A stretch of DNA of 15,747 nucleotides from Thermomicrobiaceae bacterium (GTDB lineage: Bacteria; Chloroflexota; Chloroflexia; Thermomicrobiales; Thermomicrobiaceae). Shown here piece after piece: positions 7,077-14,152 of this stretch. Under the pieces are notes generated by a model that searched no databases, had not been told where the DNA came from, and saw only the letters and a list, made by a program, of their open reading frames with translations. How positions within the stretch are numbered: position 1 is the stretch's first letter; every line of letters begins with the position of its first letter. The translations under genes were made by a program, and so were the position numbers. Location of the stretch: the NCBI GenBank assembly GCA_007123655.1, contig SKKR01000163.1, positions 1 through 15,747 of the forward strand, read 5' to 3'.

Positions 7077-7233
7077 CACCCCGATTCATCGCACTCGTTG
7101 CGCGGAAATCGCCGGTCGCGGCGCATGCTCGCGCAGCGCGATGGTGCTACGTCAATTGTTTAACCTGCCGGTTATGTGAGTGGCTCCAGACTACAACATG
7201 AGGCAGGGATGTGTCAAGGAAATCAATGCTCGA

Positions 7234-7596
7234 CTAGCGCTGGCGCTGAGTACGCAAGAATTCCACGTACTCGCCCATCGTCTGGCTGAGATTCTCCCCG
7301 AATCCGTTCAACGTCAGCATGGTCACCTTCCCCTTGCCCACATTTTCCTGGGCACGGATGTCCCCGTTGACCCTGGGGATCAGACCTTCCTTGCCGCCCA
7401 TGATGTAAATCTGATTCGGCCGGGCTGAAAACCCCGACTTGTAGCCTCGCTCGTTGAAGAATTCGACCGCCTCCTCAAGCGTCTCCCGGGCTGACTTCCG
7501 GGAGACCGCTTTGCGCTGAAAGGCCGTTCGTTCCATTTCGGCGGTCATTTGCTTCCGGCGTTCGGCCGGACTCTGCGGCTGGTTTCCTTCTGCCAT
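7234..7596 (-). CDS. Uncharacterised 120-residue protein
   Basis: I do not recognise this family. The protein starts with a Gln/Glu/Arg-rich, probably disordered stretch (1-20). A basic helical segment with ERTAFQRKAVSRKS follows (about 23-36), then a compact alpha/beta-looking part containing EEAVEFFNERGYKSGF, QIYIMGGKEGLIPRVNGDI and VTMLTLNGFGENLSQT. There are no cysteines, membrane segments or signal peptide, so it is probably a soluble cytosolic protein. The ATG at 7596 has a strong GGGAGG site 6 nt upstream; longer in-frame starts have none and would run into the preceding gene. It starts 32 nt after the metallo-hydrolase stop on the same strand, so the two are likely co-transcribed. Confidence 0.8.
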   Translation of the reverse strand: MAEGNQPQSPAERRKQMTAEMERTAFQRKAVSRKSARETLEEAVEFFNERGYKSGFSARPNQIYIMGGKEGLIPRVNGDIRAQENVGKGKVTMLTLNGFGENLSQTMGEYVEFLRTQRQR

Positions 7597-7628
7597 TGGC
7601 TCGCCTCCCGGACTCGGTTTCATCGCGG

Positions 7629-8318
7629 TCACGTTGCCGAGTAGGTCTGACCGGGATCCAGCAGGATCGTGGTCGCACCTGTCTCCGAGTCTACCCGCTG
7701 TTTGAAGGCGGGCCCATCCTGCGCCAGCGCGGGAAACGTGTTGTAGTGGCACGGGATGACGATCTCCGGATCGACGAATGTCACCGCGCGAACCGCGTCA
7801 TCCGGCCCCATGGTGAACAGGTCGCCAATCGGCAGGATGGCGATGTCGATCCCCTCCTCACCGATCAGTTTCATGTCACTGAAGAGCGCAGTGTCACCGG
7901 CGAAGTAGATCGTTTTCCCGCCGAATCGCACGATCAATCCGGCCGGTACGCCTGGAGCCAGATTTCCGTCCATCGTGGTGTATGACGATGAATGCCAGGC
8001 CGGGACGAACTTCACTGTGCCGCCGTTAAATGACGCCGTCCCTCCGTGGTTCGTGGCGATCACCTCAACACCCTGCATCTCCAGGTAGTCGGCAAGCTCG
8101 ACCACGGTGATCGCTGTGGCGGCGCTTCGCCTGGCGATGTCCACGGTGTCTCCGACGTGATCGTTATGAGCATGCGTGATGAGGATTGTCGCTGGACTGA
8201 AGTCCTCCGGCTTGTGCGTGCTTGCCGGATTCCCGCTGATGAACGGGTCGACGAGTACCTGTTTGCCGTCGGAATCAAGGGCGAATGCAGAATGACCAAT
8301 GAACGTGATCGTCAGCAC
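7629..8318 (-). CDS. UPF0173-type metallo-beta-lactamase-fold hydrolase
   Basis: The 229-residue protein is a compact metallo-beta-lactamase-fold hydrolase of the UPF0173 (YtkL/MJ1163-like) group. It opens MLTITFIGHSAFAL and LVDPFISGNP, both typical of the group. The metal ligands are His49, His51, Asp53 and His54 in THAHNDHVGD, then His109 in PAWHSSSY, Asp142 in YFAGDTALF and His191 in IPCHYNTFP. No signal peptide or extra domain is present, so it is cytosolic. The natural substrate of this family is not settled. The start is GTG at 8318 behind a strong GGAAGGAG site. It is followed by the 120-residue unknown gene in the same direction and is divergent from the PEBP gene. Confidence 0.9.
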   Translation of the reverse strand: MLTITFIGHSAFALDSDGKQVLVDPFISGNPASTHKPEDFSPATILITHAHNDHVGDTVDIARRSAATAITVVELADYLEMQGVEVIATNHGGTASFNGGTVKFVPAWHSSSYTTMDGNLAPGVPAGLIVRFGGKTIYFAGDTALFSDMKLIGEEGIDIAILPIGDLFTMGPDDAVRAVTFVDPEIVIPCHYNTFPALAQDGPAFKQRVDSETGATTILLDPGQTYSAT

Positions 8319-8378
8319 GTCTGTCTCCTTCCAGTCTGTAGGAACCTCAGTACTTTGCCGTAAGCCAACCTATTATCA

Positions 8379-8397
8379 CCGGAAGCATTGATTCCGG
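8379..8397. repeat. Inverted repeat in the divergent spacer
   Basis: CCGGAA (8379-8384) and TTCCGG (8392-8397) form a perfect 6-bp inverted repeat with a 7-bp spacer, inside the 247-nt gap between two divergent genes. On the minus strand a GATAAT that could be a -10 (8377-8372) sits right beside it, so it may be an operator for the hydrolase gene. No convincing -35 accompanies it, and the rest of the gap holds no gene I can support. Confidence 0.3.
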
Positions 8398-8565
8398 GAA
8401 CCACTTATCCTCGATGGAACGGTGTTGATCTTGCGACGATCCTCGAGACAGATCCGTGTGACAGCGGTTCGGATCGATAGTAGTCTGTTGGCTGTCGGGT
8501 ACGAATGCGTGTCACGGCGGAACTGCCTGTGACGGTAACGAGGAATTCGCGGAAGGGAGAGAAGC

Positions 8566-9042
8566 ATGGGATTCGCATTGTCCGATATGCAGATCACCAG
8601 CCCGGCGTTTGAACACCACGGTAAGATCCCGACGAAACATACCGGTGAGGGAGAGGACGTGTCGCCGGCGCTCGCCTGGAGTAACCCGCCGGACGGCACG
8701 AAGTCCATCGCCGTTATCTGCCATGACCCGGATGCCCCGCTCGTCAAACCCGGTACGTACGGTTTTTCCCACTGGGTGCTCTATAACCTCCCGGCCACGA
8801 CGACGAGTCTGGATGAGGGGACCAGTGAGGGCACCAACGGCGGGACTGACTTCGGAAAAAATGCCTATGGCGGCCCGATGCCGCCTGAGGGCCATGGAAG
8901 ACACCACTACTATTTCTGGGTTCTCGCGCTGGATCGTGATCCCGACCTGGAACCAGGGCTGTCACTCGAGCAGTTCCTGGAGAACGTCGAGCCCAACGTC
9001 ATCGGCATGAACCGCCTGATCGGAACCTACAAGCGCGGGTAG
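8566..9042 (+). CDS. YbhB/YbcL-family PEBP protein (Raf kinase inhibitor-like)
   Basis: The 158-residue protein belongs to the bacterial phosphatidylethanolamine-binding protein family, YbhB/YbcL branch, whose ligands and role in bacteria are poorly known. Family hallmarks are ICHDPDAPL (51-59), GFSHWVLYNLP (66-76) and GGPMPPEGHGRHHYYFWVLAL (from 102), which together build the anion-binding pocket. Length is standard for the family. There is no signal peptide, so it is cytosolic, as YbhB is. A GGGAGAGAAGC ribosome site precedes the ATG. It is a single gene on plus, divergent from the metallo-hydrolase and convergent with the amidohydrolase, with a hairpin behind it. Confidence 0.93.
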   Translation: MGFALSDMQITSPAFEHHGKIPTKHTGEGEDVSPALAWSNPPDGTKSIAVICHDPDAPLVKPGTYGFSHWVLYNLPATTTSLDEGTSEGTNGGTDFGKNAYGGPMPPEGHGRHHYYFWVLALDRDPDLEPGLSLEQFLENVEPNVIGMNRLIGTYKRG

Positions 9043-9067
9043 TGCACCGTTCGGCAAACCAAGGCAC

Positions 9068-9104
9068 GACCCCGGTCAGTGTGATTCTCGCCAATGCCGG
9101 GGTC
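9068..9104. terminator. Hairpin between convergent genes, likely bidirectional terminator
   Basis: GACCCCGG (9068-9075) and CCGGGGTC (9097-9104) form a perfect 8-bp GC-rich stem with a 21-nt loop. It lies between the PEBP stop (9042) and the amidohydrolase stop (9119), which read toward each other. There is no clear T-run on either side. Position and strength support a terminator, but the mechanism is uncertain. Confidence 0.5.
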
Positions 9105-9118
9105 CCGCCTCCTCCTGG

Positions 9119-10723
9119 TTAGTTGTCGCCACGCTGATAAACGACGTCGCCATTCATGACTGTCAGATCAACGTTGACAGTGCTCATTGCTTCCGGTGGG
9201 ACATCCCGCAAGTCCCCTTCCAGCACAGCAACGTCGCCGACCTTGCCAGGTTCGAGCGTGCCCTTTAGGTTCTCCTCGAAGGATGCGTACGCGCCCGCCC
9301 AGGTGTACGCATGAATCGCCTCTTCGAGCGTAATCTTCTCCTCGGCGTAGAGCTCTTCGCCCTCTTCGCTGAGGCGCGTCATCATCGTCTGAATCCCGAT
9401 CATCGCGCTGGTGGACACGACCGGCGCATCGGTGCTCGCCGCGGCCACGATGCCACGATTCAGGAACTCTCGCATCGCGTAGGCGTAGCGGATCCGGTCC
9501 ATGCCGAGGTTCGCGACGTACGCCTTCTGAAAGGCGTGAAGGAAGCTGGTACCCGGGATCGGTATCGCCCCGATCCGCTGAATTCGGTCGAGCAGATCCG
9601 GTCGGAGGATGCTGGAGTGCTCGATGCGGTGTCGGTGGTCGTCGCGCGGTGCTTCAGCCAGCGCTTCCTCGAACGCGGACAGGAGCAGATCGATCGCCGC
9701 GTCACCGATGGCGTGTGCGCAGCACTGGAATCCGGCGTGGTGCGCGGCTTTGAGCTTGTCCTTCATGACCTGCGGGTCCTGCATCCAGAGCCCGAGGTTG
9801 TCGTCCTCACCTTCATACGGTTGGGACATGCGGGCCGTTCGCCCGCCGATAGAGCCGTCGAGAAAGATCTTGGCCGGTCCGATCCGAAGCACCTCGTCGC
9901 CGAAACCGGTGCGGAGTCCCAGCTCCCGCAACGGCTCCAGGCGTTCGTCGATCATCATCATGAGGTAGCTTCGCAGTGGGAGCGCGCCTTCATTGCGAAG
10001 CGTCGTGTAGGCCGCCATCTCATCCGGGGTGCGAATGCCCGCTTCGGCCGCGCTGGTGACACCACGGGAGTAGTACTCCTGACCGGCCAGAACTAGCGCC
10101 TCCCGGATCTCATCGACCGAAGGCGCCGGTATTACGCGCCGGAGCATTCGGTTCGCTTCCTCGCGCAGGACGCCGGTCGGACGTCCGTCCTCGCCCCGGT
10201 CGATCGTGCCACCCTCCGGATCACGGGTGTTCGCGTCTATCCCGGCGAGTTCGAGCGCGCGGCTGTTTCCCACACTGATGTGCCCGCATGCCCGCACCAG
10301 TATCACGGGATGTGAGGGGGACACCGGATCCAGGTCTTCCCGCGTCGGGTGTCGCTGGTCCTCCAGCCTCGCCTGGTCGTAACCGCGGGCAATGATCCAG
10401 CGCCCTGTCTCGGTGGTGCTGGCTCGTTCGGCGACCCGTTCGACGATGTCCTGAATTCGTCGATTCGGCGGTGTACGGGCATCGATTTCTTTCGCCGAGA
10501 ACCCGACGGACATGATATGGCAATGTGCATCGTTGAACGCCGGAGCAATCGAGCGTCCGTTGAGATCGATTACCGGTGTGCCCGGCCCGGCCCAGGCCCG
10601 TGCCTCAGCATCCGAACCGACCGAAGCGATCCGCCCCTGGTGGATCGCGACGCCGGTCGCGTCGCTCGGGGTTCTGTGCCCGGTGAGGACGTGCCCGTTC
10701 ACGAAGACGATGTCATTGCTCAC
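9119..10723 (-). CDS. YtcJ-like metal-dependent amidohydrolase
   Basis: The 534-residue protein is an Amidohydro_3/YtcJ-type hydrolase: a small beta-sandwich formed by both ends and a TIM-barrel with the metal site. Seen in order: VNGHVLTGH start, FNDAHCHIMSVG with His67 and His69, KIFLDGSIGGRTARMSQPY with Lys285, HAIGDAAID with His337, RIEHSSIL with His369, and STDAPVV with Asp432. The ending, GTLEPGKVGDVAVLEGDL, is typical. Related enzymes hydrolyse amides or formamides, but the substrate here is not evident. GTG at 10723 has AAAGGG 6 nt upstream and matches homologue starts; an in-frame ATG at 10738 has no ribosome site. No signal peptide, so cytosolic. It stands alone, with a 417-nt spacer upstream. 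Confidence 0.9.
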   Translation of the reverse strand: MSNDIVFVNGHVLTGHRTPSDATGVAIHQGRIASVGSDAEARAWAGPGTPVIDLNGRSIAPAFNDAHCHIMSVGFSAKEIDARTPPNRRIQDIVERVAERASTTETGRWIIARGYDQARLEDQRHPTREDLDPVSPSHPVILVRACGHISVGNSRALELAGIDANTRDPEGGTIDRGEDGRPTGVLREEANRMLRRVIPAPSVDEIREALVLAGQEYYSRGVTSAAEAGIRTPDEMAAYTTLRNEGALPLRSYLMMMIDERLEPLRELGLRTGFGDEVLRIGPAKIFLDGSIGGRTARMSQPYEGEDDNLGLWMQDPQVMKDKLKAAHHAGFQCCAHAIGDAAIDLLLSAFEEALAEAPRDDHRHRIEHSSILRPDLLDRIQRIGAIPIPGTSFLHAFQKAYVANLGMDRIRYAYAMREFLNRGIVAAASTDAPVVSTSAMIGIQTMMTRLSEEGEELYAEEKITLEEAIHAYTWAGAYASFEENLKGTLEPGKVGDVAVLEGDLRDVPPEAMSTVNVDLTVMNGDVVYQRGDN

Positions 10724-10738
10724 GATGATCCCTTTCAT

Positions 10739-11140
10739 TGCTTGAAAGCCAGGAACGGAACGCCGGCTGGCGCGTCAGCCTAGCACTGGATGAGAGGCCG
10801 GACAACGGAGAGCGTGCTGTTGCCGGGTGCCGCGAGAACGAATCCAGACGATCACCAGGATCGATCGGCGAGATCAACGATCGTATCACCGCGCATCACG
10901 GTCTCTTCGGGATAGCGCTGTTCCGGAGATATCCCGGACCCTTCAACGCAGTTCCATTTCGGATAGCTCGCGTTCAATGAGCCTCCGGAAAAGGGATATC
11001 GATGGGTCGTGCCGCATCCCGGGCATCCCTGAACCGGGGAGGACGATTGCGACGCTGTCTTCGTTCGCAAAGGGAGCAGACGCTTCACTCGGTGCTTCGG
11101 ACATCTACGCTGTTCCGTACCTTCAGGGCGGTAACACGAG
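10739..11140. other. 402-bp spacer without a clear gene
   Basis: The gap between the amidohydrolase and the lipoprotein gene is the longest non-coding stretch here. I see no tRNA, no strong hairpin with a T-run and no clear promoter. Several short ORFs cross it on both strands. The longer ones extend into the lipoprotein gene as out-of-frame shadows, with Ser/Arg-rich composition. Only one small minus-strand ORF (listed separately) has a protein-like composition. A decayed gene or the leader of the amidohydrolase are both possible. Confidence 0.5.
10943..11104 (-). CDS. Possible small protein, 53 residues
   Basis: An ATG-to-TGA ORF lies 36 nt downstream of the lipoprotein gene on the same strand. 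The predicted peptide begins MSEAPSEASAPFANEDS, has a hydrophobic and glycine-rich centre (VAIVLPGSGMPGM), and ends in a charged, helix-like LFRRLIERELSEMELR. Composition is more protein-like than that of the other frames, but third-position GC is only around 60 percent. The ribosome site is poor, with only GGAA some distance upstream. No domain is recognised. It may be chance. Confidence 0.22.
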   Translation of the reverse strand: MSEAPSEASAPFANEDSVAIVLPGSGMPGMRHDPSISLFRRLIERELSEMELR

Positions 11141-12400
11141 CTACTGCGCCCCGAGCCGTACCAGCGCGTCCTCGGCGCGCTGAAGTTTCGGGTCGTCTCG
11201 CAGCGCCTGGCGGTACTCCGCGATCGCGTGGTCGATCTGCCCGAGTTCCTCGAACGCCCTGGCACGTTCGTACCGCATGTCACCGAACGTTTGCGCGCTG
11301 GCGATCTGCTGTTCAGCGACCTGGATCGCTCGATCGTGCTCGCCGATCTCGTTGAACGAACGTGCTGGCCAGTACACGTACCAGAGCATTTTCGGCGGAA
11401 GCCCGATCGAAGCGGCTCGCTCGTATGCGTCTATCGCTTCTTCGTGTCGCCCGAGATCGTGCAGATTCGTGCCAAGTGAGTAGATGAGTTCCGCGTCATC
11501 CGGGCGTTCCTCGAGCTCTGCCCGAATCTGCTCGAGCGTTCGCTGCCGGTTGGTCTGGATATCGACTTCCTCGCCCAGGATGCGGTCTACGACGTCTTGC
11601 ATATCCGGTGGATAGACCGGAATATAGCGGTAACTGAACGCCCGCCAGGTCGACACGAACTGATCGTAACTGATCCGGAAGTCTTCTCCGTGCATGGAGT
11701 CGTTCAGCCTGAAGACGCCGGCCTCGTCGTCGTAACCGCGGACAACCGAATAGTGACCGATCGGATCGGAATCAGGCTCCAGCCAGCGCTGCACGATAAC
11801 CGGAATGTCGTGCGCAATGAACGCCCTGATCGTATCGACATCGCCGCCGTGCATGAGATGAGCTTCGAATCCCTGTTCCCGAATGAACCCGATCATGTAC
11901 TCGTTCTTGCCGTGCCGGGTGCCGTCATTCGGGCGCATGATCGGTCGCAGCGTTTCCTGGTCGAACACGATGTCATAGTGGCTCAGCAACATACAGACCG
12001 AGGCGGCCGAGCAGTTGTTGAAGGTCTGGTACATGTGGACCATTCCGCCCAGAAACGCCGAGGATGGCAGGTCCAGTGGCTCAGGTTCCGGCTCGGGTGT
12101 CGGTTCAAGGTCCTGGTCGCCCGAGGCTTCTGCAGTCGGTGTGGGGTCAGGCGGAGGCGTCTCGGTAGGTTCTGGTGCTTCCGTCGCCCGCGGCTCCGGG
12201 GTGGCGGTGGGTTCAGGTTCGGGAGTCGGTTCTGGAGAAGGGGCCGGGTTGGCAACGCCGGGATTCACCGTATCTGACGGTTCCTCGTAGTCGTCCCCGC
12301 CGCATGCGGCGATTATCGCCAGTGTGCTGACGCAAACGAAGACGAAGAGTAGTGATGGTCGCACGTAACTCGAGATTGTTCCGGCTCGTACGTCCAGCAT
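11141..12400 (-). CDS. Lipoprotein with C39-like peptidase domain and TPRs
   Basis: The product has 419 residues in four parts. A lipoprotein signal ends in LAIIAAC, with lipobox Cys33. A Pro/Glu/Thr linker follows (about 44-111). Next is a Peptidase_C39_2-like papain-fold domain (about 119-265) with NNCSAASVCMLLSHY (Cys130), GHYSVVRGYD (His216) and RLNDS (Asp234) as the likely catalytic triad. Last are tetratricopeptide repeats (about 285-415). The protein is probably anchored on the outer face of the membrane, with the linker holding the enzyme away from it. Its substrate is unknown. ATG at 12400 was chosen; TTG at 12418 is in frame, and a GTG at 12364 would give a more compact signal peptide. 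Ribosome sites are weak for all three. Its start is 60 nt after the deacetylase stop on the same strand. Confidence 0.85.
   Translation of the reverse strand: MLDVRAGTISSYVRPSLLFVFVCVSTLAIIAACGGDDYEEPSDTVNPGVANPAPSPEPTPEPEPTATPEPRATEAPEPTETPPPDPTPTAEASGDQDLEPTPEPEPEPLDLPSSAFLGGMVHMYQTFNNCSAASVCMLLSHYDIVFDQETLRPIMRPNDGTRHGKNEYMIGFIREQGFEAHLMHGGDVDTIRAFIAHDIPVIVQRWLEPDSDPIGHYSVVRGYDDEAGVFRLNDSMHGEDFRISYDQFVSTWRAFSYRYIPVYPPDMQDVVDRILGEEVDIQTNRQRTLEQIRAELEERPDDAELIYSLGTNLHDLGRHEEAIDAYERAASIGLPPKMLWYVYWPARSFNEIGEHDRAIQVAEQQIASAQTFGDMRYERARAFEELGQIDHAIAEYRQALRDDPKLQRAEDALVRLGAQ
12068..12271 (-). repeat. Low-complexity Pro-Glu-Thr coding repeat
   Basis: This stretch encodes the lipoprotein linker, made of irregular PEPTPEPEP, TATPEP and ETPPPDPTP units. 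The DNA is a degenerate run of GGTTC/GGCTC-type units, so it is prone to length change by slippage. It keeps the reading frame and is not a separate element. Confidence 0.75.
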
Positions 12401-12441
12401 AAAGATGCTCTGGTCCAAATGTCAGTTTGGCGGAGCCGTTC

Positions 12442-12456
12442 GTTCTCCTTGAGAAC
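12442..12456 (-). repeat. Small hairpin after the deacetylase gene
   Basis: GTTCTC-AAG-GAGAAC (minus strand) is a perfect 6-bp stem with a 3-nt loop, 4 nt after the deacetylase stop. It could mark the operon's 3' end, but there is no U-run and the lipoprotein gene follows closely. The AAGGAG inside it looks like a ribosome site but has no start codon at the right distance. Confidence 0.35.
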
Positions 12457-12460
12457 TCCT

Positions 12461-13279
12461 CTATTGTGCCTTATCCGGACTATGTGTTTCACGCCACCAC
12501 TGCGCCACGTGGTCCGCGCGGGCAATCCAGACGTCTCCGAGGCTCACAACGTAATCGAGGAAATGGACCAGCGCCCGTGATGGAGCCGGGCGCCCGATCA
12601 CCCAGGGATGGAATGTCATGCACATCAGTTTGCCTTCGGCGCGCAGGACGTCGATGTCGTCCCGCCACATGTTGTACGCGTTGTCCGGAGGAGCGATCTG
12701 ATCCACGAAATAGCTGTAGTCGTCCCAGAGCCGTGACGGTGGAAGCTGGACGACTGGATCGAGTGCGCTATCTGGCTGATTGAACCCCGGGAGATCGCCG
12801 ATCGCGAGGTCCATGTTCCAGCGAAATCCGAGTTGCTGGAGGACGGCAACAGTGTCATCGGAGAAGCGCCAGGACGGCGATTTGTGCCCAATTGCCGCTT
12901 CACCGGTCTGATCCTCGATGGCAGACGCTGTGCGCCGCAGATCCTCCGCCTGTTCCTCCGCGCTCATATCACGGTAGTAGCGATGATCCCAACCGTGGGT
13001 TGCACTCTCGTGGTCGGCGTCCGCGACGGCCCGGATGGCGTCCGGCCGGTCTTCGACGCAGCGACCGACCCAGCAGAATGTGGCCTGGACGTCGAGATCA
13101 GCCAGGACATTGAGCACCCGCCAGATTCCGGCGTCCAGGTCATACCGCGCTTGCGATCGCCAGTACCAGTCGTCGGCCCCGTAGCGGTTGATGACCCCGT
13201 ATTCGCCATCGACATCAAACGACAGGACGAGCGCCGCCCGGTGCCCGGCCGGCCAGTTCTGGGGAGCTGTCTCTGCCAT
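12461..13279 (-). CDS. Polysaccharide-deacetylase-family (NodB-fold) hydrolase
   Basis: The 272-residue protein has the carbohydrate esterase 4/NodB fold, closest in look to the cytosolic PuuE/chitooligosaccharide-type branch. Motifs in order are SFDVDGEYG with Asp22 and Asp24, ATFCWVGRCVEDRPD, HESATHGWDH with His95 and His99 as metal ligands, GHKSPSWRFS (131-140), the counterpart of the family's RxPxW, and MTFHPWVIGRPA with His224. There is no signal peptide or membrane segment, which argues against a cell-wall enzyme and for a small N-acyl or cyclic amide substrate. ATG at 13279 has an excellent GGGAGG site; longer in-frame starts would overlap the creatininase gene. It follows that gene after 22 nt. 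Exact substrate unknown. Confidence 0.88.
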   Translation of the reverse strand: MAETAPQNWPAGHRAALVLSFDVDGEYGVINRYGADDWYWRSQARYDLDAGIWRVLNVLADLDVQATFCWVGRCVEDRPDAIRAVADADHESATHGWDHRYYRDMSAEEQAEDLRRTASAIEDQTGEAAIGHKSPSWRFSDDTVAVLQQLGFRWNMDLAIGDLPGFNQPDSALDPVVQLPPSRLWDDYSYFVDQIAPPDNAYNMWRDDIDVLRAEGKLMCMTFHPWVIGRPAPSRALVHFLDYVVSLGDVWIARADHVAQWWRETHSPDKAQ

Positions 13280-13301
13280 GACTACCTCCCGGAGCTGCCT
13301 G

Positions 13302-14093
13302 TCACGCGCTGTGGACCGGGTGCTGGCGGATGAGCTCCTGGCAGAACCCGGTGAAATTCTGGAGCGAGCTCTCGACGATTTCCCGGCCCGCCTCAACCGT
13401 GGCTTGCGTGGCGTCGCCAAGGGCTCCATTTCTGGTGAACTCGTCGAATCGGTACGGGACCTGAACGCCGTACTTTTGCAATTGCGTCCGGAATCCCGTC
13501 GTCAGGTCCGTGAGCTCCCCCGGGGCGAGGGTGTTCTTCTTGACGACGGGCGGTGCCAGCTCCATCGCCACTGACGTTTCCCACTCGCAGGCGTGTCCAG
13601 TATGTTCGGTTTTTTCATGCTTCGCCCGGATGTCAGGATCAGCGAATCCAAAGTACGAACAGGCGCCGACGAAGGTCATTCCGATTTCTTCTTTCGCCCG
13701 GACGATGGCAACGTTCATGGACGGGATGTTCCCTCCATGCCCGTTAACTATCAGGAATCGCTCGAACCCGTGATGGTACAGGGACGCCATCACTTCCACC
13801 AGCACCTGGATAAACGTCTCCGAGGACAAGGTTATCGTTCCAGGGAAGTTCATGTGGTGGAAGGACACGCCCCATGGCATCGGTGGCGCCACGGCAACTG
13901 AGGGTTGCAGGGCCGCGGAAGCACGCCGGCAGAACTCACTGGACGCGGCGATATCCATGTCCATTGCAAGGTTCGGCCCGTGCTGTTCGTTCGAACCGAC
14001 CGGGAGGAGCACGAGTTCGATCTGGTCCTGGATTTCGCTGAGTTCCGGCCACGATAGATTAGAAAGAATCAGTCCATTTGCAAACGCTGACAT
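13302..14093 (-). CDS. Creatininase-family amidohydrolase
   Basis: The 263-residue protein belongs to the creatininase family, metal-dependent cyclic amide hydrolases (creatinine, formamide intermediates, the mycofactocin peptidase MftE). Visible signatures are LLPVGSNEQHGPNLAMDMDIA (from 29) with Glu36, His38 and Asp47 as ligands, VNGHGGN (116-122) with His119, and HACEWETSVAMEL with Glu170. Length fits the family. ATG at 14093 has an AGGAGGG site 6 nt upstream; an upstream in-frame ATG at 14123 lacks one. It lies between the aminotransferase-fold gene (59 nt) and the deacetylase-family gene (22 nt), with all three probably on one transcript. No mycofactocin genes are visible, so MftE is not proposed. 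Confidence 0.92.
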   Translation of the reverse strand: MSAFANGLILSNLSWPELSEIQDQIELVLLPVGSNEQHGPNLAMDMDIAASSEFCRRASAALQPSVAVAPPMPWGVSFHHMNFPGTITLSSETFIQVLVEVMASLYHHGFERFLIVNGHGGNIPSMNVAIVRAKEEIGMTFVGACSYFGFADPDIRAKHEKTEHTGHACEWETSVAMELAPPVVKKNTLAPGELTDLTTGFRTQLQKYGVQVPYRFDEFTRNGALGDATQATVEAGREIVESSLQNFTGFCQELIRQHPVHSA

Positions 14094-14152
14094 ATTCGTC
14101 CCTCCTCGCGGCGACAGGGTCATCAGAATTCAATTCAGTCAGTGGTCATCCG

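Noticed and set aside
9311..10096. Plus-strand ORF of 261 codons
   Set aside because: It lies entirely inside the amidohydrolase gene, whose motifs span the same region on the other strand. Its own composition is not protein-like.
10852..11283. Minus-strand ORF of 143 codons with a CPGCG motif in the long spacer
   Set aside because: Its first half is an out-of-frame shadow of the lipoprotein gene, with Ser/Arg/Thr-rich text. The CPGCG is isolated, with no second zinc-binding pair.
12068..12271. Possible tandem-repeat or CRISPR-like array
   Set aside because: The units are short and irregular, have no spacers, and encode an in-frame Pro-Glu-Thr linker.
11597..12277. Plus-strand ORF of 226 codons, Arg/Gly-rich at the C-terminal end
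   Set aside because: It is antisense to the lipoprotein gene. Its Gly/Arg-rich end is the reverse complement of the Pro-Glu linker codons, and the minus-strand product has clear domains.
13302..14093. Mycofactocin peptidase MftE
   Set aside because: Creatininase-family motifs alone do not distinguish it, and no mftA, mftB, mftC or other mycofactocin gene is in the window.
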